From: Hyphomicrobiaceae bacterium
Lineage (GTDB): Bacteria; Pseudomonadota; Alphaproteobacteria; Rhizobiales; Xanthobacteraceae
Direction of reading: 5' to 3'
DNA length: 64,000 nucleotides
Assembly: GCA_947472885.1 (NCBI GenBank)
Contig: CANJBX010000001.1
Location: forward strand, 84,946-148,945
Shown in pieces: positions 1-9,623 of the stretch. Both the position numbers and the translations under genes were made by a program. Positions within the stretch are counted from its first letter, which is position 1. Every line of letters begins with the position of its first letter. The notes under the pieces are model-generated. The model ran no database searches. It saw only the letters and a program-made list of their open reading frames with translations, and was not told where the DNA came from.

Positions 1-454
1 CGATGAACAGGCCGACGTCGCCCATGCGGATATCCGGGTCGGCGAGGCCATAGGCGCTGGTGGCTTCAACGGCGAGTGCGAAAATCTCGGCGTCGGCGGC
101 GGCGATGTCGCGGCGGCCGAAGGATTCGATGCCGGCCTGGATTAGTTCACCTGAACCGCCGTCCTGCTGGCGAAACACCGGACCCAAATAGCTGAAACCC
201 ATGGGTTTTCCGGCCTCAGCGGAGGCGAGGTAGTCGCGGGAAACGGCAATGGTGAAATCCGGCCGCAGGCAGAGTTCATGACCGCTGGCGTCGGTCGTGA
301 GATACATGCGGCGGCGGATGTCTTCGCCGGACAGGTCGAGGAACGGCTCGGCCGGCTGCAGGATCGCCGGATCGACGCGGCTATAGCCCGTGCGCTCGTA
401 GGACGCGATCAGCGCGTCGGCGCGGGTATCGGGATTTTGCTTGGCGTCGGTCAT
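1..454 (-). CDS. hisZ: ATP phosphoribosyltransferase regulatory subunit HisZ (N-terminal part, runs off left edge)
   Basis: Reverse-strand translation MTDAKQNPDTRADALIASYERTGYSRVDPAILQPAEPFLDLSGEDIRRRMYLTTDASGHELCLRPDFTIAVSRDYL...; class II aaRS-like HisZ motifs; start codon CAT at 452-454. Confidence 0.8.
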   Translation of the reverse strand, partial: MTDAKQNPDTRADALIASYERTGYSRVDPAILQPAEPFLDLSGEDIRRRMYLTTDASGHELCLRPDFTIAVSRDYLASAEAGKPMGFSYLGPVFRQQDGGSGELIQAGIESFGRRDIAAADAEIFALAVEATSAYGLADPDIRMGDVGLFI

Positions 455-620
455 TTCTGGCGGCTTTTGAACGGTTTGGCTTCAATGATGCGGGCCGTGT
501 AGCACGCCACGGGTAAAGGTTCGACGGCATTTGAGGGGTGCAATTAACGACAGCGGCGGGCAATTCACCGTTCTGATTAGCGAAATGGAAATGCGGCTTG
601 ACTCCGCTGGCGCGCCCGCC

Positions 621-633
621 GTTATAATATAAC
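621..633. promoter_or_regulatory. Zur-box-like palindrome GTTATAATATAAC
   Basis: Perfect 13-bp palindrome GTTATA-A-TATAAC in an otherwise GC-rich region, about 20 bp upstream of the DUF2946/TonB receptor genes. Confidence 0.55.
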
Positions 634-653
634 ATAGATAACGCTGGGGCGGC

Positions 654-1031
654 GTGGGAATGGGCTGGTTTCGGTCGATCAGGCGGGGAAGTGGCATGCT
701 GGCGCTGTTTGCGCTGGCATTTCAGTTCGTTGTCGCCTTCGGCTATGTTCATCCGCCGCAAAATCCCGCCACCCTCGGCCCTGCGGCGGTCATGGCCTCG
801 ATCACGCTGGACGGCGCCGCCGGTCCGCCCGGCAAGCATCATCCCGCCGCCGACGTCTTTTGCGACGTCTGTGCAACCCTTACGCTGACCACGCAGGGCC
901 TGGCCGCCTCGCAGCCCGTCCTGGCCGCGCCGTCCTATGGCAGAATAGTGCAAGCCAGCACGCCGGACGACGATGTTCCGGTCCAGCGCCGCTATCTCCT
1001 CGCCCGGTCCCGGGCGCCTCCCGCCGTCTGA
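654..1031 (+). CDS. DUF2946-like small secreted/membrane protein
   Basis: 125 aa ORF with N-terminal hydrophobic segment and a DVFCDVCATLTL motif; immediately upstream of a TonB receptor. Confidence 0.6.
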   Translation: MGMGWFRSIRRGSGMLALFALAFQFVVAFGYVHPPQNPATLGPAAVMASITLDGAAGPPGKHHPAADVFCDVCATLTLTTQGLAASQPVLAAPSYGRIVQASTPDDDVPVQRRYLLARSRAPPAV

Positions 1032-1175
1032 CTCAAAGCCGCGTGATCGCCGCTGCGCATACGCAGCCGCAGGTCGCAGGTCGCGCCCTTCGATCAGAAC
1101 GGACACGTCGCGCAACGCGACGCCTCATCCCGCAGCACATGAACGCGGCATGAGGAGGGGACAGGGACCGCACCA

Positions 1176-3350
1176 ATGTTCAAGCGTAACCACGCATTCT
1201 TGCTGGCAGGCACCGCCGTGCTGCCGCTGTGTTTTTCGCACAGTGCATTGGCGCAGGGCGCGATGGCGCTGCCGGAAATCGTCGTCACCGCGCCATCGCC
1301 CATTCGCCGCGCGCCGACCGGCGACGGCACGGGTTCACAGCCGCAATCCACGCCGCCGGTGATCGAGGATACGTTCTCGGCGGTGACGGTCGTCACCAAG
1401 GATCAGCTCCAGCGCAGCGCGGGCGGCACGCTCGGCGATGTGCTGGGCGACAAGCCCGGCATCACGTCGTCGTCGTTCGCGCCGGGCGCGGCGAGCCGCC
1501 CGGTCATTCGCGGCCTCGATAATTTCCGCGTGCGCGTGCAGGAAAACGGCATCGGCTCGCACGATGTGTCGGACCTCGGCGAAGACCACGGCGTACCGAT
1601 TGATCCGCTCGCCGCCGATCAGGTTGAAGTCGTGCGCGGCCCGGCGACCTTGCGTTACGGTTCGCAGGCCATCGGCGGCGTCGTCAATGTCACCAACAAC
1701 CGCATTCCCGAAGCGCCGAAGCCCGGCATGACCACGCAGGTGCGCGGCGCGTACACGTCGGTCGATCGCGGCACCGAAGGCGCGCTGCTGGTCGACGGCG
1801 GCACGAAAGATTTTGGCTTTCACGCCGATGCGTTCGGGCGCGGCACCAGCGACTATAAAATTCCGGCCTATCCCTATCTCGTCCCGCCGACACCCGCGCC
1901 GGATGTGGGCGGCAAGCAGCCGAACACCGGCAGCCATTCGGAAGGCCAGTCCATCGGCGGCTCGTACTTTTTCAACGGCGGTTTTGCCGGCGCGTCAGTC
2001 ACGCACTTCAACAGCATCTATCATATCCCCGGCATCGACGGCGCGGCGACCGGCACGCGCATCAAGATGGAGCAGACCAAGGTCAACGGCAAAGCCGAAT
2101 GGCGCGCGCCGTTCTCCGCCGTCGAGGCGCTGCGCCTGTGGGTCGGTGTGAGCGAATATCGCCATTCGGAAATCGGCGTTGGCGGCGATGGCATCGACGG
2201 CACGCAGGCGGTGTTCAGGAATCAGGAGCAGGAAGCGCGCCTTGAAATGCAGTTGATGCCATACCGCACGTTCCTCGGTCCGGTGACGACCGCGGTCGGT
2301 GGACAGTTCGGCCATCAGCAGATCGGCACGGCGGGCGCGGCCGGCGGCTTGCTGTCGCCGGCGGAAACCAGATCTGCCGCGGCGTTCGTGTTCAACGAGC
2401 TGAAGTTCACCGACCTGATGCGGATGCAGGTCGCGGGCCGCATCGAGACCGTCAACGTCAATGGCACCGCCGCGACGTTTCCGGCGGACTTCCTCGGCGG
2501 CGGCCCCGATCCGGTCGCCGCGCAAAGCGGCCGCACGTTCACGCCGCGCAGCCTGAGTCTTGGCGTGCTGCACGACCTGCCGTGGAACATGGTGGCGAGC
2601 GCGACAGGGCAATACGTCGAGCGTGCGCCGCGTGCGCTGGAACTGTTCTCGCGCGGCGCGCACGATGCGTCCGGCACGTTCGAGATCGGCAGCGCCGACC
2701 TCAAGCCGGAAGTGGCGAAGACCGCCGAGGTCGGACTGAAGCGCGCCAGAGGCGCGTTCCGGTTTGAAGCTAATGCGTATTACACCGAATATCAGGGCTT
2801 CATTTACAAGCGGCTGACCGGCAACACCTGCGACGAGGATTTCCAGACCTGCGTTGCGGGCGCGGGCGGCGAATTCCGGCAGGTCGTCTATTCGCAGCAG
2901 AATGCGATCTTCCGCGGCGCGGAAGCGTTTGCGCAACTCGATGTGACGCAACTCGGCAACGGCATGCTCGGCATCGACGGGCAATATGACATCGTGCGTG
3001 CGACCTTCGCCGATGGCACCAATGTTCCCAGAATGCCGCCGCAGCGTTTCGGCGGCGGCGTCTGGTGGCGCGACGCCAACTGGTACGCCCGCGTCGGGCT
3101 TTTACATGCCGATGCGCAGAACAATATATCCGGTTTTGAAACGCGCACCGACGGCTACAACCTGCTGAAAGCCGAGCTGACCTACACGACGAAACTTCCG
3201 CAGCGCGATTTCGGGCCGAAGCAAATGACGGTCGGTATCGTGGGGACGAACCTGCTCAATGAGGAAGTCCGCAACAGCGTGTCGTTCCGCAAGGACGATG
3301 TGCTGCTGCCCGGCGCTGGCGTGAAGCTGTTTGCGAATTTCACGTTTTAG
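1176..3350 (+). CDS. TonB-dependent outer membrane receptor, ZnuD-like
   Basis: Signal peptide, plug motifs (VVTKDQLQRSAGGTLGDVLGDKPGITSSSFAPGAASRPVIRGLDNFRVRVQENGIGSHDVSDLGEDHGVPIDPLAADQVEVVRGPATLRYGSQAIGGVVNV), C-terminal ANFTF. Confidence 0.9.
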   Translation: MFKRNHAFLLAGTAVLPLCFSHSALAQGAMALPEIVVTAPSPIRRAPTGDGTGSQPQSTPPVIEDTFSAVTVVTKDQLQRSAGGTLGDVLGDKPGITSSSFAPGAASRPVIRGLDNFRVRVQENGIGSHDVSDLGEDHGVPIDPLAADQVEVVRGPATLRYGSQAIGGVVNVTNNRIPEAPKPGMTTQVRGAYTSVDRGTEGALLVDGGTKDFGFHADAFGRGTSDYKIPAYPYLVPPTPAPDVGGKQPNTGSHSEGQSIGGSYFFNGGFAGASVTHFNSIYHIPGIDGAATGTRIKMEQTKVNGKAEWRAPFSAVEALRLWVGVSEYRHSEIGVGGDGIDGTQAVFRNQEQEARLEMQLMPYRTFLGPVTTAVGGQFGHQQIGTAGAAGGLLSPAETRSAAAFVFNELKFTDLMRMQVAGRIETVNVNGTAATFPADFLGGGPDPVAAQSGRTFTPRSLSLGVLHDLPWNMVASATGQYVERAPRALELFSRGAHDASGTFEIGSADLKPEVAKTAEVGLKRARGAFRFEANAYYTEYQGFIYKRLTGNTCDEDFQTCVAGAGGEFRQVVYSQQNAIFRGAEAFAQLDVTQLGNGMLGIDGQYDIVRATFADGTNVPRMPPQRFGGGVWWRDANWYARVGLLHADAQNNISGFETRTDGYNLLKAELTYTTKLPQRDFGPKQMTVGIVGTNLLNEEVRNSVSFRKDDVLLPGAGVKLFANFTF

Positions 3351-3407
3351 GTTGGCGTCATTGCTTTGTTGGCCTGCGGCCTTCTCGCAATGCCAGCTTG
3401 TGGCACT

Positions 3408-3555
3408 GTTACCCTCTCCCCTTGAGGGAGAGGGTGCCGAGCAAAGCGAGGCGGGTGAGGGGTGCTGCCTGTTACGCGCGCCTTTACCCCTCACCCGGCG
3501 CATCGTTCGCTTGCGCTCACGACGCGCCACCCTCTCCCTCAAGGGGAGAGGGTTA
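3408..3555. repeat. Intergenic inverted repeat (copy E of hairpin family)
   Basis: gttaccctctccccttgagggagagggt ... accctctccctcaaggggagagggttac; two small hairpins that also pair with each other. Confidence 0.85.
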
Positions 3556-3685
3556 CACCGCGCTCGGTGCAAGAGCATCCATCTTCAACTCCCCAGTTCC
3601 CTTAAGATTTTTGTGATTCCGGTCACCGAAAACCCGCGAATCGGCTGATAGGTTTCGGCAGCCCCTCGCCGCAGGAGATTTTCGG

Positions 3686-4207
3686 ATGTACCGCCGCATC
3701 CTTCCGCTCGCCCTTTGCGTATTCGCAGGCACGGCGTTCGCCGAGGACATCCCGACGCGCAAGCCGGGCCTGTGGGAAGTGAAGATGTCGTTCGACGGCA
3801 AGGGCATGCCGGCGCAGACCATGCAGCAATGCGCCGACGCCGAAACCGACGTGGCGCTGCGTTCGCCGCCGGGCAGCGGCGCGGACATGTGCCCCAAGCC
3901 GGTGATGAAGCGTTCGGGCGACACCATGACGATGGACTCGACCTGCACCATCGAGGGCAAGAAGTCGCAGACCCACATGGTCATCACCGGCAGTTTTGAG
4001 TCCGCCTACACGATGAAAGTGTCGATCAAGAGCGACAGCGTGCCGGGCGGCGGCGAAATGTCGATGACGATGGATGCGAAATGGCTCGGCGCCTGCAGGC
4101 CGGACCAGCGGCCGGGCGATCTCATCATGCCGGGCGGCATGAAAATGAACATCAAGGACATGCAGAGGGTGCAGCAGCAGCGGTCGGGTGGTTTGCCGCA
4201 GCGGTAG
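3686..4207 (+). CDS. DUF3617-like periplasmic protein
   Basis: Signal peptide, then IPTRKPGLWEVKMSFDG...MQQCADAETD; typical DUF3617 start. Confidence 0.75.
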   Translation: MYRRILPLALCVFAGTAFAEDIPTRKPGLWEVKMSFDGKGMPAQTMQQCADAETDVALRSPPGSGADMCPKPVMKRSGDTMTMDSTCTIEGKKSQTHMVITGSFESAYTMKVSIKSDSVPGGGEMSMTMDAKWLGACRPDQRPGDLIMPGGMKMNIKDMQRVQQQRSGGLPQR

Positions 4208-4261
4208 GTGCTATGGATGAATCGGTCTTTGGATAGAATGAACCAGGCGGCATACGCGGGT

Positions 4262-4398
4262 GTAACCCTCTCCCCTTGAGGGAGAGGGTGGCGCGCGAAC
4301 GAAGTGAGCGGGCCGGGTGAGGGGTGTTTTCGATTAGGGCATTACCCCTCACCCCGCTCGCAAACGCTCGCGACCCTCTCCCTCAAGGGGAGAGGGTA
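4262..4398. repeat. Intergenic inverted repeat (copy F of hairpin family)
   Basis: gtaaccctctccccttgagggagagggtg ... accctctccctcaaggggagagggta; same subtype as copy E. Confidence 0.85.
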
Positions 4399-4421
4399 GG
4401 ACCACCCGCGTGGCGAGAATT

Positions 4422-5927
4422 TTAATTCCAGCTGATGCCGTGCTTGGCCAGAATGCGCTGCACTTCTTTGACCAGATCACCTTCCGCAACGCTCGTCTGC
4501 GCCTCGGCCTGCTTGGTGAGATAATCGTCGCGGCCTTTTTCGAGCTTGGCGAGGTCTGCGCCGACGATCAGGTCCTTGAGCGTGACTTCGCCCTTGGCCT
4601 TCTCGTCGCCGCCCTGGATGACGACGCAGGGTGAGTTGCGCTTGTCGGCGTACTTCAACTGGTTGCCGAAGTTCTTGGGATTGCCGAGATAGAGTTCGGC
4701 GCGGATTTTGGCGGCACGCAACTGCGCAACCATTTTCTGGTAGTCGGCAATACGCTCGCGGTCGAACACCGTGACGACGACCGGGCCGACTTCCGGCTTG
4801 CTGTCGAGCTTGCCGATCAGCGTGAGTGCGGCCTGCAAACGCGAGACGCCGATGGAGAAGCCGGTGGCGGGCACCGGCTCGCCGCGAAAGCGCGAAACCA
4901 ATCCATCGTAACGTCCGCCGCCGCCGACCGAGCCAAAGCGCACGGGCCGGCCTTTTTCGTCCTTGGTTTCGAGTAGGAGTTCTACTTCGTAGACCGGGCC
5001 GGTGTAGTATTCGAGGCCGCGGACGACGGAGGGGTCGATGCGAATGCGATCTTGGCCGTAGCCGGATTGCGCAGTGAGTTTTCCAATCTCCTCTAATTCG
5101 GAGACGCCTTCTCGCCCCATTTCTGAACCGGCTACTGCTCCCCAAAGAGTATGTAGAACTTCAGTCAATGAACCATTTGCGGGCCTAACAAGAAGCATTA
5201 CGCGATCAATTTGTTGAGGAGTTAGCATAGCTCCGGCCGTGAAATCGCCTTTGCGGATTTCGCCGCCATCCAGCCGTCCGCTCCCGAGTAGCTTGCGGAT
5301 CTCTTCAGGGGGAAACTTGTCTTGTTTGTCGATTGCCCGAAACGTCAATAGCTTTTGTTTTTGATCGACGACGCCCATTGCTTCCAGCACGCCATCAAGC
5401 ACCTTGCGATTGTTCACCTTCACAACGTACTGCCCGCGCGCGATCCCAAGCGCTTCCATCGTGTCGGCTGCCATCATGCACATCTCGGCATCGGCGGCAG
5501 GCGAGGCGCTACCAACCGTATCCGCATCGAACTGCATGAACTGCCGGAAGCGGCCGGGGCCGGGCTTCTCGTTACGAAACACCCAGCCGAAGCGATACGA
5601 ACGATAGGGGAGGACGAAATCTTCCTGCCCGATTTTGCCCGCCACGTAACGCGCGAGTGGCGCGGTGAGGTCGTAGCGCAGCGAGATCCACTGTTCGTCG
5701 TCGTCCTGAAACGAGAACACGCCTTCGTTCGGGCGGTCCTGATCGGGCAAAAACTTGCCGAGCGCGTCGGTATATTCCATCGCCGGCGTTTCCACCGGCT
5801 CGAAGCCGTACAGCTCGTAGACCGCGCGGATCGCATCGGTCATGCGCCGGGTGGCGGCGATTTCGGCCGGGCCGCGGTCTTCGAGGCCGCGCGGCAGCCG
5901 CGCCTTGAGCTTGTGGGGTTTGGCCAT
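4422..5927 (-). CDS. hisS: Histidyl-tRNA synthetase
   Basis: [29 protein letters not shown]...; class II motifs including [14 protein letters not shown] and GGGGRYDGL; start trimmed to 5927. Confidence 0.95.
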   Translation of the reverse strand: MAKPHKLKARLPRGLEDRGPAEIAATRRMTDAIRAVYELYGFEPVETPAMEYTDALGKFLPDQDRPNEGVFSFQDDDEQWISLRYDLTAPLARYVAGKIGQEDFVLPYRSYRFGWVFRNEKPGPGRFRQFMQFDADTVGSASPAADAEMCMMAADTMEALGIARGQYVVKVNNRKVLDGVLEAMGVVDQKQKLLTFRAIDKQDKFPPEEIRKLLGSGRLDGGEIRKGDFTAGAMLTPQQIDRVMLLVRPANGSLTEVLHTLWGAVAGSEMGREGVSELEEIGKLTAQSGYGQDRIRIDPSVVRGLEYYTGPVYEVELLLETKDEKGRPVRFGSVGGGGRYDGLVSRFRGEPVPATGFSIGVSRLQAALTLIGKLDSKPEVGPVVVTVFDRERIADYQKMVAQLRAAKIRAELYLGNPKNFGNQLKYADKRNSPCVVIQGGDEKAKGEVTLKDLIVGADLAKLEKGRDDYLTKQAEAQTSVAEGDLVKEVQRILAKHGISWN

Positions 5928-6002
5928 TGAAATGGTGTCCGGTTCTGGCCGGTTGGTAGCAGCCGCACCTAATGCCAGCAAGCGTCGCAGGACGGGATTT
6001 GG

Positions 6003-6177
6003 GTCTACCTCTCCCCGTTTACGGGGAGAGGTCGCCCGCCGTAGCCCAAAGGGCGAAGGCGCGGCGGGTGAGGGGCTTTTTGCCGTCTTCGCCAGCCCCT
6101 CACCCCAACCCTCTCCCCAACAAAAGGGCGTTCACGCCCGTCTTCGACGGGCTTTGCGGGGAGAGGGAGCGCACCGT
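6003..6177. repeat. Intergenic hairpin repeat (copy A) ending GAGCGCACCGT
   Basis: tacctctccccgtttacggggagaggt ... aagggcgttcacgcccgtcttcgacgggctttgcggggagagggagcgcaccgt. Confidence 0.8.
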
Positions 6178-6220
6178 GTTTGCAGCTGCTAACAACGTGC
6201 TACATCACGCCAAACAACTG

Positions 6221-7555
6221 ATGGTCTCTCGCATGAATCAGCCCGCCCCCAACGACCTCGAAGCCTTCTGGATGCCGTTCACGCCGAACCGCGCCTTCAA
6301 GGCCGCGCCGCGCATGCTCGCGCGGGCCAAGGACATGCATTACGAGACCACCGATGGCCGTCAAATCCTCGACGGCTGCGCCGGCCTGTGGTGCTGCAAC
6401 GCCGGGCACAACCGCGCATCCATTGTCGAAGCGATCCAGCAGCAGGCGGCGGAAGTCGATTACGTGCCGCCGTTCCAGTTCGCGCATCCGAAAGCCTTTG
6501 AACTCGCGAGCCGCATCGCAGAGCTTGCGCCGGCGACGCTCGACCATGTGTTCTTCTGCAATTCAGGCTCCGAGGCGGTCGATACCGCACTCAAGATCGC
6601 GCTCGCGTATCACAATATTTCCGGGCGCGGCGCGCGCACGCGCCTGATCGGCCGCGAACGCGGCTACAGCGGCGTCGGCTTCGGCGGCATTTCGGTCGGC
6701 GGCATTGTCAACAACCGCAAGCATTTCGGCACGCTGCTGGCCGGCGTCGATCATCTGCCGGCGACGTATAACCGCGAGCAGCAGGCGTTCACGGTGGGCG
6801 AGCCTGAGTGGGGCGCGCATCTTGCCGACGATCTTGAGCGCATTGTTGCCTTGCATGACGCTTCGACCATCGCCGCTGTCATCGTCGAGCCGATGGCGGG
6901 CTCGACCGGCGTGCTGCCGCCGCCCAAGGGCTATCTCCAGAAGCTGCGCGAGATTTGCACGAAGCACGGCATCCTCCTGATCTTCGACGAGGTCATCACC
7001 GGCTTTGGACGGCTGGGGTATGCCTTTGCCGCCGAGCGCTATGGCGTGACGCCGGACATGATTACGTTTGCCAAGGGCGTGAACTCCGGCACCGTGCCGA
7101 TGGGCGGCGTGCTGGTTGCGGACAAGGTGCATGACGCTTTCATGCACGGGCCGCCGGGGGCGATGGAGCTGTTCCACGGCTATACCTATTCGGCCCATCC
7201 GCTGGCCTGTGCGGCCGGCCTCGCCACGCTCGACCTCTATCGCGACGAGGGGGTGTTCGAACGCGCCCGCAAGCTGGAGCCGGCGTTCGCGGCGGCGGCC
7301 ATGGGTTTGAGGAATCAGCCGAATGTCGTGGATATCCGGGTCGTTGGCTTAGCCTGCGGCATCGACCTTGCGCCCATTGCCGACAAGCCCGGTGCGCGCG
7401 CCTATGCCGCCATGGAGCGGGCGTTCCACCATGAAAACCTGCTGGTGCGCGTCACCGGCGACACGCTCGCGCTGTCGCCGCCGCTCATCATCAGCGAAAG
7501 CCAGATCGGCGAGCTTTTCGGCAAGGTCGGGCGGATTATTCAGGCTGTCGCCTGA
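6221..7555 (+). CDS. Class III aminotransferase (omega-amino acid--pyruvate aminotransferase-like)
   Basis: DGCAGLWCCNAGHNR, FCNSGSEAVDTALKIA, LLIFDEVITGFGRLG, DMITFAKGVNSG. The supplied ORF extends upstream through a repeat; start is probably 6221 or 6233. Confidence 0.9.
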   Translation: MVSRMNQPAPNDLEAFWMPFTPNRAFKAAPRMLARAKDMHYETTDGRQILDGCAGLWCCNAGHNRASIVEAIQQQAAEVDYVPPFQFAHPKAFELASRIAELAPATLDHVFFCNSGSEAVDTALKIALAYHNISGRGARTRLIGRERGYSGVGFGGISVGGIVNNRKHFGTLLAGVDHLPATYNREQQAFTVGEPEWGAHLADDLERIVALHDASTIAAVIVEPMAGSTGVLPPPKGYLQKLREICTKHGILLIFDEVITGFGRLGYAFAAERYGVTPDMITFAKGVNSGTVPMGGVLVADKVHDAFMHGPPGAMELFHGYTYSAHPLACAAGLATLDLYRDEGVFERARKLEPAFAAAAMGLRNQPNVVDIRVVGLACGIDLAPIADKPGARAYAAMERAFHHENLLVRVTGDTLALSPPLIISESQIGELFGKVGRIIQAVA

Positions 7556-7771
7556 ATCGCCGAGTATCCGGTAAGCGGCTGCCGTCCGGTTTTAACCGCG
7601 TTTGTTAATTCGTCATGAAAACCCGGGAGCATGTCTGGCGGACGCTTGCGCGCTCATGCGCGCTCGGTGAGAGTATGCGCCGGGCATCGAATCGGCTTGT
7701 CAGGACAAGCTGTTGGGGAGGCTGTCGAGGCGCGTATATCGCCTTGCGATAGCCGCTGCGGGGAAGTTGCG

Positions 7772-9568
7772 ATGGTTCGCCTAAGCGCGTTGCTGATCGC
7801 GATCTGTATGGTGGTGATCGCGGCCTCGTTGGGCCTGGTGCTGTACCTGTCGCTCGGGTTGACCGGGGCGGAAGCGGCGGTCGTCGCGCTGTCCGCGCTG
7901 ACCTGCTTCTCCGTCTACAACGCCGTCGCTACGCGGATGCGCTACCAGTCCGAACTCGCGGCGCAGCTTGGCGATCTGTCGCGCGGCACGGCGGATCTCG
8001 CCCGTCAGGTCGGCGAACAGGGCCGCCGTCTGGCCACGCTTGAGAAGAATTCCGACACCAATATCCAGAAGGCATTTGCCGCCACCCAGCCGCTGCAGGC
8101 CGAGATCAGCGAACTCAGCGTGATGCTCCGGCAGGTGGCGCAAACCGTCGCGACGCAGGATGCCACGATCAGCAAGCTGAATGCCGGCGGCGCGGCGCCA
8201 TCGTCCGGCGCGGTAACGCCGGCGATGGATGCGCGAACCGATAGCGCCATGCCCACGGTGATGCCGGACACGCAGGCGGACGTTGCGAAATCTTCCGCGC
8301 CGCCGCGGCTGAACGATACGGTCAACGCCGGCCCGTTCCGCGGCATGACCGGCAGCGCCGTGGTTGCGGCGATCCGCGAGGCCATCGGCGCCAACCGCAT
8401 CGAGGTCTATCTCCAGCCGGTGGTGACGCTGCCGCAGCGCAAGGTGCGTTACTACGAGGCGCTGATGCGGCTGCGCATGCCGGACCAGAACGTGATTGCC
8501 GCCGCCGATTTCCTGCCTTTCGCGGAAGCCGGCTCGCTGATGGCGAGCCTCGATTACCTGATGGTGGCGCGCTGCGTGCGCGTGCTGCGCCGCTTGCAGG
8601 AGAAAACCAAGGACGTCGGCGTGTTCTGCAATCTTGCCGCCGTCACGCTTTCCGACCGCGAAGTCATGGCGCAAATCCTCGACTTCGCCGAAGCCAATCG
8701 CGTACTCGCCCCGGTGCTGACCTTCGAACTTCCCTATCCGGCGATCCGGGCCATGGGCTCGCGCGAAGATGAAAGCCTGGCGCGGCTGACCGACCTTGGC
8801 TTCCGCCTGTCGGTCGATCACGTCACGGACCTGCGCTTCGATGCGCGCGAGCTGGCGGACCGCAAGTGCGCCTTCATGAAGATTTCGGCGTCGATCCTGC
8901 TCGGCCGCACGACGCAGGCGACGGCCAACATTCATCCGGCGGATATCGCGGGGCTGCTGTCGCGCAACGGTATCGAACTGATCGCCGAGAAGGTCGAGAG
9001 CGAAGCGACGGTGGTCGATCTGCTCGATTTCGATCTCAAGTTTGGCCAGGGCTATCTGTTCTCGCAGCCGCGTCCGGTGAAGCAGGAAGCCGGCAGGGGC
9101 GAAGCGGAAGCGCCGGCCGCTGTGATCGAACGGTCCGCGCCTGCGCCGATGCTGTCCGCGCCGGTCGCCTCCGCGTCCGTGACGATACCGCCGCTGGTTG
9201 CCGATGTGACCGAATTGCCGCCGGCTGCCGCGCAGCTTCCTGCCGTCGAACCGGCCTTGACGGTGGCTGCAGCGATGCCGTCGCTGTCCCTGCCGGCTGC
9301 CGATTTCAAGCTGGCGTCGCTGCAGGAAAACGCCGCGCCCGTGAAAGAAGAACCCGCGCCGGTGGTTGCGCAATCCGTTGCAGAACCCGTCGTCCAGCCG
9401 GTCGCGCCGCCAGCGCCCCCGCCGGTTGTGGAACGTGCAGCAGCGCCCGAGCGTGCCCCGGAACGTGCGCCCACGCCGGAGCGTACCGAACAGCGCGTCG
9501 ATACGCGTTCCGCCATCGACCGTAATTCGGCGCTGGCGCGGCTCGCCAGGATCGTCGCACGCCCATAG
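7772..9568 (+). CDS. Membrane-anchored EAL-domain protein with degenerate catalytic motifs, TipF-like architecture
   Basis: N-terminal transmembrane segments, coiled-coil-like linker, EAL domain (YYEALMRLR, FCNLAAVTL, QGYLFSQP), Pro/Ala-rich tail; start trimmed to ATG 7772. Confidence 0.8.
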   Translation: MVRLSALLIAICMVVIAASLGLVLYLSLGLTGAEAAVVALSALTCFSVYNAVATRMRYQSELAAQLGDLSRGTADLARQVGEQGRRLATLEKNSDTNIQKAFAATQPLQAEISELSVMLRQVAQTVATQDATISKLNAGGAAPSSGAVTPAMDARTDSAMPTVMPDTQADVAKSSAPPRLNDTVNAGPFRGMTGSAVVAAIREAIGANRIEVYLQPVVTLPQRKVRYYEALMRLRMPDQNVIAAADFLPFAEAGSLMASLDYLMVARCVRVLRRLQEKTKDVGVFCNLAAVTLSDREVMAQILDFAEANRVLAPVLTFELPYPAIRAMGSREDESLARLTDLGFRLSVDHVTDLRFDARELADRKCAFMKISASILLGRTTQATANIHPADIAGLLSRNGIELIAEKVESEATVVDLLDFDLKFGQGYLFSQPRPVKQEAGRGEAEAPAAVIERSAPAPMLSAPVASASVTIPPLVADVTELPPAAAQLPAVEPALTVAAAMPSLSLPAADFKLASLQENAAPVKEEPAPVVAQSVAEPVVQPVAPPAPPPVVERAAAPERAPERAPTPERTEQRVDTRSAIDRNSALARLARIVARP

Positions 9569-9623
9569 TAGCCCGCCATCGCCGGGCTTGACGCCGCCGC
9601 CGCGCTCGCGTTTTTGACGCTCC

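Noticed and set aside
3408-4398. Intergenic inverted repeats considered as CRISPR or simple terminators
   Set aside because: Copies are dispersed, lack regular spacers and lack T-runs; better explained as REP/MITE-like elements.
5972-6220. N-terminal extension of the aminotransferase ORF
   Set aside because: Translates hairpin repeat copy A; homologous protein sequence begins around MNQPAPNDLEAFWMPF.
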